From: JAXLYE01 sp046351595
Lineage (GTDB): Bacteria; Myxococcota_A; Polyangia; Palsa-1104; JAEUJZ01
Direction of reading: 5' to 3'
Length of the DNA: 64,000 bases
Assembly: GCA_046351595.1 (NCBI GenBank)
Contig: JAXLYE010000002.1
Span: 1,364,001 to 1,428,000, forward strand
The position numbers were made by a program, and so were the translations under genes. Positions 16,344 through 23,561 of the stretch are shown here, piece after piece. Below the pieces are notes generated by a model, which worked only from the letters and a program-made list of their open reading frames with translations, searched no databases and was not told the origin of the DNA. Within the stretch, counting starts at the first letter, position 1; each line of letters begins with the position of its first letter.

Positions 16344-18461
16344 TCAGCGCGAGATCAGCAGCACGCGCGGCCCCTGCGTATCGACCGGCGGCTCCTCGAT
16401 GTCCAGCGTCGTCAAAAGGACCGAGCCGATGGCCTCGGTGCGCGGGTCCTTGGCCTCGGGCGGCGGCGGCGCCGGCTCGCGGTGCTTGCCGTCCTTGGGG
16501 TGGCGCGGCGGCGGCTTGACCGGCGCCGGCTCGGGCGGCGGCGCCAGCTCGCGCAGCGCCTCGTCGCGCAGCTCCTCGGGGATCAGGCACGAGAACAGCT
16601 CGCCCGGGCGCAGCGCCTGCTTCAGCTCGCGCACCGAGCCGTACTCCTCGATCTTCTGACCCGAGTACAGCGACGGCACCTGCCGCGGCAGCGCGACGGT
16701 GCAGCGCCGGGCGCGCTGCGGCGCGTGGCGCAGCGACTGCGTCAGCGTCTTGATCGTGTCGTTCTTGTGCAGCACCGGCGCGCCCTCGACGGTCGCCACT
16801 ACCACGCCGGCCAGCGCGCAGGCGGTGATGAGGCCGCCCAGGCCGCCGAGCCAGCGCACCGGCGACTGCAGCCCGACGGCCGCGCACAGCGCCAGCGGCG
16901 GCAGCACCAGCCCGAGCCCGCGCGGCGGCACGCTGCCGTCGCCCAGCGAGGTGATCGCGGTCGCCACCACGATCCACACCAGCAGCGGCCGCGACGCCCG
17001 CCGCAGCGACCCGAGCAGCAGGCCGAAGCCCGTCGTCACCACCACCACCTGACCGACGTGCCGGCCGAACCAGGTGTCGCCCTGGTGCCAGACCGCGAAG
17101 AAGGTCGCCTTGAGCGCCTCGAGCTGCGGCCAGTGCAGGTAGTTGCGTAGCGGCACCGGCTGCACGAACGTCGCCGCCGCGGTCAGCAACAGGCCGCCGA
17201 GCAGCATCATCCACACCCGCCGCTTGCGCAGCAGGTAGCGGTGCGAGATCGCCATGTCGACGAGCGCGAACATGATGGCGACGAAGCCGGCGCGCGGGTC
17301 GTAAAGGGCCGCGACACCGATGCCCAGCGTCGCGAACAGCATCGGCAGCTTGCGCAGCGGCAGCGGCGCCGGCTCGTCGGCCTCGCGCTGGAAGGGCAGG
17401 ATGTGGCGATCGAACTTGTGGCCGTGCAGGCTGTGGCTGACCAGCGCCACCGCCGCGGTCGCGGCAAAGGCGATCAGCATGTCCGGCAGCACGCGGTGCG
17501 ACAGCTGGTAGGTCAGCGGCATCGCCAGCAGCACCAGCCCGGCCAGTCCGCCGGCGTGGCGACCGACGCCGACGTCGATGGCGATGGCCAAAAGGCAGCT
17601 CGCGGCCCCGAGCGCGGCCAGCGCCGGCAGGAGGCGCAGCGTCCACTCGCTCGGCTCGAGCAGCCGCAGCAGCACCATGAACGACGCCAGCCCGAGCGGC
17701 GCGCCCGTCGGCGGCGGCACCAGGTGCGCGGCCTGCTCGAGGCGCAGCTCGCCGCTGGCCGTGGCCCGCAGCGCCAGCGCCACCTCGGCGTCGATGTTCC
17801 ACAGGCTGCCGGCGCCGAGGTCGAGCAGGTACAGGATGATCGGCAAGAGCAGGGCCACGGCCCAGCCGAGCACCAGCCCGGTCGGCGCCTGCAGCGCCTC
17901 GACCACCTGCTGCGCGGCGCCGATCGGATCGCGCAGCGCGTCGACGGTGACGTTGGCGGCCTTGCCCAGCACCTCGGTGCCGCGCTCCAGGCCCTCCTCG
18001 ATCTTCTCGGGGATCTTGCCCGGCAGCTCGGCGAGCTGCGCCAGGCGGCCCTTGCGGCGGAACCACGACCGCTTCCCCGAGCGCGGCGGTGCAGCCGGGG
18101 GCGGTGCCGCAGGCGCAGCCGGAGCATTGCCCGGGCTGGCCGAGCTGGCCGAACTGCCCGAGCGGGGAGGTGAGGCGGCGCTGGGCGCGGCGGCCGTCGG
18201 ATCGGTTGCGGATCGCGGGCCGGGCCGGTCGCCAGGCGCGTCGCTGCGCGGCGGGTCGCTGCCCAGACCGGGACCCGGCCCAGGACCCGGACCGGGATCC
18301 GCGGGCCGCTTGTCGCTGCGCGGCGGGCTGTTTGCCGACGGGGCGACGCCGCTCGCCGGGACGCGGAAGGGCGCCAGCGCCGGCAGCCACGGGTTGCTGC
18401 TGGCTGGCACCGGCGGCTTGGGCGGGCGCTTCCCGCGCCCTGACCGCGGCGGCCGACTCAT
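16344..18461 (-). CDS. GT39-like membrane glycosyltransferase (ArnT/PMT family)
   Basis: The 705-residue protein begins with about 160 residues of Pro/Ser/Ala/Gly-rich disorder containing a Gly-Pro dipeptide run, then has about 11-12 membrane helices. The family signature is the large periplasmic loop after the first helix (SLWNIDAEVALALRATASGE) and the conserved LSHRVLPDMLIAFAATAAVAL. These place it in the ArnT/PMT (GT39-related) polyprenyl-phosphate-sugar transferases. In most relatives the acidic pair of the first loop is DE; here it is DAE. The C-terminus is a cytosolic or periplasmic Pro/Lys-rich tail. The frame is open far upstream, but the first sensible Met is at 18461. Substrate and acceptor are unknown. 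Confidence 0.75.
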   Translation of the reverse strand: MSRPPRSGRGKRPPKPPVPASSNPWLPALAPFRVPASGVAPSANSPPRSDKRPADPGPGPGPGPGLGSDPPRSDAPGDRPGPRSATDPTAAAPSAASPPRSGSSASSASPGNAPAAPAAPPPAAPPRSGKRSWFRRKGRLAQLAELPGKIPEKIEEGLERGTEVLGKAANVTVDALRDPIGAAQQVVEALQAPTGLVLGWAVALLLPIILYLLDLGAGSLWNIDAEVALALRATASGELRLEQAAHLVPPPTGAPLGLASFMVLLRLLEPSEWTLRLLPALAALGAASCLLAIAIDVGVGRHAGGLAGLVLLAMPLTYQLSHRVLPDMLIAFAATAAVALVSHSLHGHKFDRHILPFQREADEPAPLPLRKLPMLFATLGIGVAALYDPRAGFVAIMFALVDMAISHRYLLRKRRVWMMLLGGLLLTAAATFVQPVPLRNYLHWPQLEALKATFFAVWHQGDTWFGRHVGQVVVVTTGFGLLLGSLRRASRPLLVWIVVATAITSLGDGSVPPRGLGLVLPPLALCAAVGLQSPVRWLGGLGGLITACALAGVVVATVEGAPVLHKNDTIKTLTQSLRHAPQRARRCTVALPRQVPSLYSGQKIEEYGSVRELKQALRPGELFSCLIPEELRDEALRELAPPPEPAPVKPPPRHPKDGKHREPAPPPPEAKDPRTEAIGSVLLTTLDIEEPPVDTQGPRVLLISR

Positions 18462-19080
18462 GCCGCTTGCACCCTGCCGAGCTGTCGCATCGCAACGACG
18501 GTAGATTGCGAGGGCCCCGGCTTCAAGCGGGAACACCCGCGGCCTGAGCCAGAGCGCGCCGATAGGCCCTGGTGGCCGGCGCCGCGACGCGCTGGAGGCG
18601 GGACCGCGGCCCCGCGCCGATTCCGGCCCGGCGCGGGGCTTCGGCAGATTGAGCGCGCCGCTGCGGCTTCCTGCCGTCGTGGCACCGGCTGCGCCGACCC
18701 GGTCGCGGAGGAGATGGAGCAGCGGCCCGCGCAGCTCGTCCGGCCGCCCTTGCCCACGAAGCCCCGGCACTCGCTGCAAGATCCGCCAGCGGACCGCTGT
18801 CGCAGGTCGGTAAAAGTACGCCTCCGCCGTCGCGCCGTCGCTGCGAAGTCGCCTCGCGCGCGGACACCCCAGCGACGGCGGGCCGCGGTAATATGAGATC
18901 ACCCCGGGTGTATGCAGGCTCATGGGCCGTCGGGGTTGGGGCCAAGCACATGCAGGCGCAGTCGCCGCACAGCCACAACGGCTTGCCCACGAACGACGGT
19001 ACGCACCGTCGGGCGCGCCCACCGGTCTGCCCGCGCGGCCGGCGGGCGGTGGCGTGCGGCCGCAGCGTCGGGGGGCCGCG
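18462..19080. other. Non-coding spacer between divergent genes
   Basis: No convincing gene is seen here. The stretch holds a TAATAT hexamer (18889-18894) that could be a -10 box toward the receiver-kinase gene, and an exact 12-base repeat CTTGCCCACGAA at 18749-18760 and 18982-18993. Nothing else is recognisable. Confidence 0.5.
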
Positions 19081-20225
19081 ATGAGCGCCTCGGCGCGCTC
19101 GCAGCTCGCCCTGGCCGTCGACCTGCGCGACGCCAGCGTGCTCCTGGTCGACGACACGCCCGAGCAGTCCGAGGAGCTTTTGATCACGCTCACCGAGGCC
19201 GGCTTCAAGGTGATGACCGCCTCGAGCGGCCCGCAGGCCAAGCAGAAGCTGATGCAGGCCGGCGCCGATCTGGTGCTGCTCGATCTCAAGGGCGCGGACA
19301 TGGACAGCTACGAGCTGTGCCGCCAGCTCAAGGCGCCGCCGCCGCTGCGCTCGGTGCCGGTGGTCTTCCTGTCCGCGCCGAGCGGCGACGACGTCGACGG
19401 GCGGGTACGCGCGTTCCGGGCCGGCGCCGCCGACTACCTGGCGCGCGAGGCCGACTTCGCCGAGCTGCTGGTGCGCCTGGAGCACCACATCCGCCTCGGC
19501 CGCAAGGTGCGCGAGCTGGAGCGCGAGCGCGTCGAGCTCTTGCGCGAGAACCGCGACCTGAAGAAGGAGAAGCAGACCGCGCCGCCGCCGATCCTGACCA
19601 ACCTGGCCGACCTGCCGACGGGCTACCTGCTCGACGGCAAGTACCGGCTGGACACGCGCATCGGCGCGGGCGGCTTCGGCGTCGTCTACCGCGCCCTGCA
19701 CCTGTCCCTGCAGCGCGCGGTGGCGGTGAAGCTGTTCCGGTCCATGGCCAACGGCTCCACCGACGACGCGCTGCGCCGCTTCCGGCACGAGGGCACCTCT
19801 GCCAGCCGCCTCAGCCACCCCAACGCCGTGACCATGCTCGACTCGGGCGTGGCGCCGGGCGGCATCCCGTACCTGGCGATGGAGCTCCTGGTCGGGCGCA
19901 CGCTCGCCGAGGAGCTCAAGGACAAGCAGCGCCTGGGCTTCGCCCGCTGCCTGCAGATCATCCTGCCGGTGTGCGACGTGCTCGTCGAGGCGCACGCCGC
20001 CGGCATCGTGCACCGCGACATCAAACCCGAGAACGTGTTCCTGCACCGGACGCGCTCGGGCGAGGTGATCAAGGTGCTGGACTTCGGCATCGCCAAGCTC
20101 GTCGGCGAGGGCGAGGGCATCCCGGCGGTCACCGGCGCCGGCGGCTTCATCGGCACGCCGACCTACATGGCCCCCGAGCGCCTGCGCCAGGGCAGCTACG
20201 ACGGCCGCTCGGACGTGTACTCGGT

Positions 20226-20244
20226 CGGCGTGGTTCTGTACCAG
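20226..20244. repeat. 19-bp direct repeat, left copy
   Basis: The sequence CGGCGTGGTTCTGTACCAG, part of the kinase codons for GVVLYQ, is repeated perfectly at 22895-22913. The two copies flank the 2.65-kb inserted segment and look like a target-site duplication or recombination core. Confidence 0.95.
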
Positions 20245-20263
20245 GCTTTGCGCCGCGCCGGTG

Positions 20264-20285
20264 CCGTCGACGAGTCCGGCGGGCG
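20264..20285 (+). repeat. Imperfect inverted repeat, left end of cassette
   Basis: CCGTCGACGAGTCCGG and the following CGGGCG match the reverse complement of 22872-22894 at 19 of 22 aligned bases, with one gap. It begins with a perfect 8-base CCGTCGAC. Confidence 0.5.
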
Positions 20286-20351
20286 GGGCGGCGGGGAAGC
20301 GGCGGGGAAGGGCGCGGTGCCGGCGGCCGGCACGTCTGCGCTCGGGCGCGC

Positions 20352-21221
20352 TCAGCCCAGCTCGGGGGCCGCGGGCGGCGCGCCGCCGAGTTCCTGCCCG
20401 AGATCCTGGAAGATCTCGGCGTAGTTCTGGAAGTGCCCGGGTCCGGTGCGCAGCGCGTAGAAGGACTCGGCGAGCTCGATGCCGGGCGCCAGGCGGGCCA
20501 TGCCCTGGGCCATGCCCTGCAAGAACGCGCGCGCGCCGCCCTCGAGCTGGGCGCGCTGCTCCGCGGTCAGGCAGCGCGGGTCGGCGCCGGGCACGAACCA
20601 GTCCGCGAGCATCTCGATCTGCGAGGAGTGGCAGAGCAGCGACGCGACCTTCTTGTCGAAGGTCGGCCCGATGTCGATGACACGGTTGGGCCGCCTCTCG
20701 ACGGGGCCCATGTACCAGACCTCGGTCGGCTGCGTCGCCTCGAGGTTCTCGCTGCCTTCGCGCAGGTGCTCCTCGTGCAAGAGCGGGAAGCACGAGAACA
20801 CCGCGGCCTCGGAGGCCATGCGCCCGACCGCGATGTGATCGGGGTGGATCTCGTGCGTGCGGAACGGGTCGAAGGTGACGACGCGGTGGAGGCGCAGGCG
20901 GCGGAACCAGTAGACCAGGCGCTCGCGCAGCTCGAGCGCGTGCTCGCGCACACCGCCGTCGGGCAGGCCGAGCACGATCGGCGGCTCGGCGCCCAGGAGT
21001 GACAGCGCCGCCCCGAGCTCGCGCTCGCGCGTGGCGGCGAGGGCGGCGCGATCGACGCCGCGGTGGCGGGTGCCGAGGTCACCCCGGGTGGCGCAGATCG
21101 CGTAGACCTTGTGGCCGGCGGCGACCCACTTGGCCAGCGTGCCGGCCGCGAAGAACTCGCCGTCGTCGGGGTGGGCGTACACGAAGGCGATGTTCAGGGG
21201 CTCAGCGGGTGCTGACGGCAT
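20352..21221 (-). CDS. PIG-L/LmbE family deacetylase
   Basis: The 289-residue protein has the zinc-site signature of the PIG-L family near its N-terminus, FVYAHPDDGEFFAAGTLAKW, followed by the LATRGDLGT-like CATRGDLGTRH and a second His motif HEIHPDHIAVG (residues about 130-140). These residues bind zinc and catalyse hydrolysis of N-acetyl groups on amino sugars, as in MshB, BshB and GlcNAc-PI deacetylase. It is likely a cytosolic enzyme acting on a GlcNAc-linked small molecule. It is the last gene of the inserted minus-strand trio, 21 bases after the DUF218 stop codon, so the genes are likely cotranscribed. The C-terminus after residue 250 is Ala/Pro-rich. A role in thiol (mycothiol/bacillithiol-type) synthesis is possible but not supported by any other gene here. 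Confidence 0.85.
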   Translation of the reverse strand: MPSAPAEPLNIAFVYAHPDDGEFFAAGTLAKWVAAGHKVYAICATRGDLGTRHRGVDRAALAATRERELGAALSLLGAEPPIVLGLPDGGVREHALELRERLVYWFRRLRLHRVVTFDPFRTHEIHPDHIAVGRMASEAAVFSCFPLLHEEHLREGSENLEATQPTEVWYMGPVERRPNRVIDIGPTFDKKVASLLCHSSQIEMLADWFVPGADPRCLTAEQRAQLEGGARAFLQGMAQGMARLAPGIELAESFYALRTGPGHFQNYAEIFQDLGQELGGAPPAAPELG

Positions 21222-21242
21222 GGCTCCTCCATCTGCATGCAG

Positions 21243-22163
21243 TTACGCATCCCATGGATCTTCAAACGTCCTGCGATAGACGTCGAGGGAGGGGACGAAG
21301 CGGATCAGGTGCTCGTCGAGGCCCTCGAGCTCGCCGACGACGTAGCCGAGCTCGCGGCGGCAGCGGTCGTGGAAGGTCGAGAGCGTGGGGCGCGACAGGT
21401 AGAACCCCTGGTGGAACAGCGGCGACTCGAAGCCCGTCACGATCAGGCCGCGCGGTCGGTCGAGGTCGAGCAGGATGCGGCCGGCGTTGCGCAGGTTGGT
21501 GGTGGTGTGGCGCGCGTAGGGCTCGACCAGGATCTGCGCCGCCGGCACGCCGCGCTCGATGAGGTACTCGCGCATGTGCAGCGCCTCGTTGTGCGGCGTG
21601 CCCGGCGGGTAGACGCAGCCGCCGGTCAGGAGCACGAGCGGCGCCGCGCCCTGCTGGAACAGCTCCGCCGCGCGCTCGAGGCGCTGCTGCGCCGGCGGCA
21701 GGTCGCGCACCTTGAGCGGCACGCGGGCGTCGGGCGGCGTGTAGCCCGGCACGATGAGCGCGTCGTGGTCGCTGTCCTCGGGCACGGTCGCCTTCGCGAA
21801 GGCCAGCGCCGCGGCGTTGAGCTCGGCCTCGCCGAACGACGGCCGCGCCGCCGCGAGGTGCGGCAGCAGGTCCGCGAGCGCCTCACCGCCGCGCCGCAGC
21901 GCCGCCTGCAGGTGCTCGTAGTGACCGCCGCGGGCGAGGGCGTGGAACAGGGCGCCCAGCGCCCCGGCGGCGTGCGCCCGCTCGATGAGCGGCCCCGTCG
22001 CGACCGCGAGCAGCTGTGGCAGGGCGCCGCGCCGCCCGAGCTCCTCGACGACGCCGACCAGCAGACCGGGCTCCGTCGGCAGCAGCCGCGCGGGCGCCAC
22101 CCTGGTCGGCCGGCGCAGCACCTCGCAGAGCTCGTCCGCGTGCGGCATGACGTCGGCGGGCAC
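21243..22163 (-). CDS. DUF218/YdcF-like protein
   Basis: The 306-residue protein ends with a DUF218 (YdcF/SanA/ElyC) domain from about residue 135: DALIVPGYTPP, PLVLLTGGCVYPPGTPHNEA, RGVPAAQILVEPYARHTTTNLRNAGRIL and RGLIVTGFESPLFHQ. The first ~130 residues are helical and not recognised. DUF218 proteins have a Rossmann-like fold and are linked to envelope or S-adenosylmethionine binding, but the reaction is not known. There is no signal peptide or membrane segment, unlike SanA and ElyC. It sits between the FMN reductase and the LmbE gene in the inserted cassette; gaps are 36 and 21 bases. The start is a GTG at 22163 with GGAG nearby, although ATG 22148 is possible. Confidence 0.75.
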   Translation of the reverse strand: MPADVMPHADELCEVLRRPTRVAPARLLPTEPGLLVGVVEELGRRGALPQLLAVATGPLIERAHAAGALGALFHALARGGHYEHLQAALRRGGEALADLLPHLAAARPSFGEAELNAAALAFAKATVPEDSDHDALIVPGYTPPDARVPLKVRDLPPAQQRLERAAELFQQGAAPLVLLTGGCVYPPGTPHNEALHMREYLIERGVPAAQILVEPYARHTTTNLRNAGRILLDLDRPRGLIVTGFESPLFHQGFYLSRPTLSTFHDRCRRELGYVVGELEGLDEHLIRFVPSLDVYRRTFEDPWDA

Positions 22164-22199
22164 GGGCCGGTGCTCCGTGAAACCTGAGGGCGGCGGCGG

Positions 22200-22760
22200 C
22201 TACTTCTGGCGCAGCGTCCGCAGCGCGCCGCTCCAGGCGATGACCTGGTCGAGCAGCGTGTTCACGGACTTCTCGTGGTGCGCGCCGGGCTTGAAGACCG
22301 TGTAGTGCTCGAAGTCGCTGTGCAGCGACAGCGCGACCTGGGCGCGGACGTCCGCGACCTGCAGCTCGCCCATGATCAGGCGCAGCTGCTCGACGGCGCG
22401 CGTGCCGCCGGCGCTGCCGTAGCCGACGAAGCCGGCCGCCTTGTTGTTCCACTCGCGGTACAAAAAGTCGATCGCGTTCTTGAGCGCGCCCGAGGTCGAG
22501 TGGTTGTACTCGGGCGTGACGAAGACGTAGCCGTCGAACGAGCCGATCTTCTCGGCCCAGGCCTTGGTGTGCGGCTTGCTGTACTGGCCCATCGCCGGCG
22601 GCATCGGCTCGTCGAGCAGCGGCAGGTTGAAGTCCTGGATGTCGACGAGCTCGAACTCGGCGTCGCTGCGCTTCTGGGCGATGTCGTGGACCCAGCGGGC
22701 GACCGCCTCGGCCTTGCGACCCGGGCGCGTGCTTCCGATGATGATCGCGATCTTCAGCAT
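22200..22760 (-). CDS. NADPH-dependent FMN reductase
   Basis: The 186-residue flavodoxin-like protein shows both FMN phosphate and isoalloxazine signatures of the NADPH-dependent FMN reductase/azoreductase family: IIIGSTRPGRKAEAVARWV (residues 6-24) and VTPEYNHSTSGALKNAIDFLYREW (residues 80-103), followed by GYGSAGGTRAVEQLR. It reduces FMN, quinones or similar small electron acceptors in the cytosol with NAD(P)H. It is the first gene of the minus-strand trio, starting 134 bases from the right end of the inserted cassette, so its promoter probably lies within the cassette. The typical length of the family is about 180-190, so it is complete. Confidence 0.9.
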   Translation of the reverse strand: MLKIAIIIGSTRPGRKAEAVARWVHDIAQKRSDAEFELVDIQDFNLPLLDEPMPPAMGQYSKPHTKAWAEKIGSFDGYVFVTPEYNHSTSGALKNAIDFLYREWNNKAAGFVGYGSAGGTRAVEQLRLIMGELQVADVRAQVALSLHSDFEHYTVFKPGAHHEKSVNTLLDQVIAWSGALRTLRQK

Positions 22761-22871
22761 GGCGATGACTCTCCTCAAAGACGGATGATCCCAGGTTACG
22801 CCGATTTCGTGCGGCCCGGGGAGGCGCTGCGCGCGGCCGGTGCCCGCGGCGACCGCAGCGACCCCGGGGAA

Positions 22872-22894
22872 CGCCCGGCGCGACCTGTCGACGG
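22872..22894 (-). repeat. Imperfect inverted repeat, right end of cassette
   Basis: The reverse complement of this stretch reads CCGTCGACAGGTCGCG followed by CCGGGCG and matches 20264-20285. It ends directly at the right copy of the 19-bp direct repeat. Confidence 0.5.
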
Positions 22895-22913
22895 CGGCGT
22901 GGTTCTGTACCAG
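22895..22913. repeat. 19-bp direct repeat, right copy
   Basis: CGGCGTGGTTCTGTACCAG, identical to 20226-20244. Kinase coding sequence resumes immediately after it at 22914. Confidence 0.95.
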
Positions 22914-23438
22914 ATGCTCGCCGGCCGCCCGCCGTTCTGGAGCGAGAAGGACAGCTACCTCGAGATCGTGCTCGGGCACCTGTCGGAGCTGCCGCGCGCG
23001 CTCAACGAGGTCAACCCGAGCGTGTCGCCGCAGATGACGCAGATCGTGATGCGCACGCTCGAGAAGGACCCGGCGCTGCGGCCGACGGCCAAGGAGCTGC
23101 TGAAGGAGCTGATGCGGCTGATGCGGCGGACCACGGGCCAGCACGACACCGTCGATCACCGCAGCGCCGAGGCCGGGGCGTCGTCGTCGCCGAGCCTGCA
23201 GCCGATCTCGGCGATGTCGCTGTCGCCGTCGGCCAAGTCGCAGCCGCCCGGCGTGCCGATCGCGCTGGCGACCGCACCGACGGTCCCGACGAGCGTGCCG
23301 CCGCCGGCGCGGCGCAGCGACGCCAGCGACTTCGAAGAGGAAGACACCGGCGTGGCCCTGCCCACCGCGGTCACCATCGAGATCGATCAGCGCCTGATCG
23401 ACAAAGGCTCCGGAAGCTCCGGAAGCTCCGGAAGCTAG
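22896..23438 (+). pseudogene. Receiver-Ser/Thr kinase fusion, 3' part
   Basis: This open frame resumes the kinase at GVVLYQMLAGRPPFW and contains the missing subdomains X-XI (LRPTAKELLKELMRL), then a Ser/Pro-rich tail with SSPSLQPISAMSLSPS and DFEEEDTGVAL. It ends in a nine-base tandem repeat coding GSSGSSGSS (23402-23436). Joining residue 388 of the 5' part with base 22914 gives a continuous 562-residue kinase that would end in a cytosolic tail with no membrane segment. The fragment has no convincing start codon of its own near the junction except ATG 22914, so it is probably not translated as a kinase. It is intact and undecayed, which suggests that the interruption is recent. Confidence 0.85.
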
Positions 23439-23561
23439 CCGCCGCCGATCCCGGACGCTGTCCCTCCGGACGCGGCCTGAGCGACGAGAGCGGCGTGATC
23501 GGCAGCAGGCGCCGACCTGCCCAGAACGACAGGCGCGGGCGCGCCGGCGGGGCGTGATAGC

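Larger units (their letters stand above)
19081..20424 (+). pseudogene. Receiver domain-Ser/Thr kinase fusion, 5' part (gene interrupted after 20244)
   Basis: This is the first part of a receiver-kinase fusion. Residues 18-145 are a CheY-like receiver (acidic pair Asp24-Asp25, phospho-Asp68 in LVLLDLKG; the usual switch Lys is Arg in LAREADF). A charged helix (about 140-165) links it to a kinase with GAGGFGVVYRA, VAVKLF, His311-Arg-Asp313 in HRDIKPEN, DFGIAKL and MAPERL. At residue 388, in VGVVLYQ of subdomain IX, the natural sequence ends at the 19-bp repeat (20226-20244). The frame then reads about 59 unrelated residues into the inserted segment to a stop at 20424. The intact kinase continues at 22914 (MLAGRPPF). 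The truncated product lacks subdomains X-XI and should be inactive as a kinase; the receiver could still work. I therefore call the gene disrupted. Confidence 0.85.
20245..22894. mobile_element. 2.65-kb inserted cassette with three enzyme genes, no transposase
   Basis: The segment between the two 19-bp direct repeats interrupts a kinase gene whose two halves join in frame if the segment plus one repeat is removed. It carries three complete minus-strand genes (FMN reductase, DUF218 and LmbE-type) and no recombinase or transposase. Imperfect inverted repeats lie at 20264-20285 and 22872-22894 (19 of 22 aligned bases identical with one gap). The right one abuts the direct repeat and the left one is set 19 bases in from it. 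The mechanism of insertion is unknown; mobilisation in trans by a site-specific recombinase or an unlisted transposase would fit. Confidence 0.65.

Noticed and set aside
14437..18495. 1352-codon open frame on the minus strand through the kinase at 14434
   Set aside because: It is antisense to a kinase with all catalytic motifs and is a product of GC-rich codon bias; composition is Arg/Ala/Gly noise.
20226..22913. Kinase interruption as a simple assembly chimera
   Set aside because: A chance join would not leave the same 19 bases of kinase sequence at both ends with the kinase continuing in frame. It is not excluded without reads, so it remains as a check in the findings.
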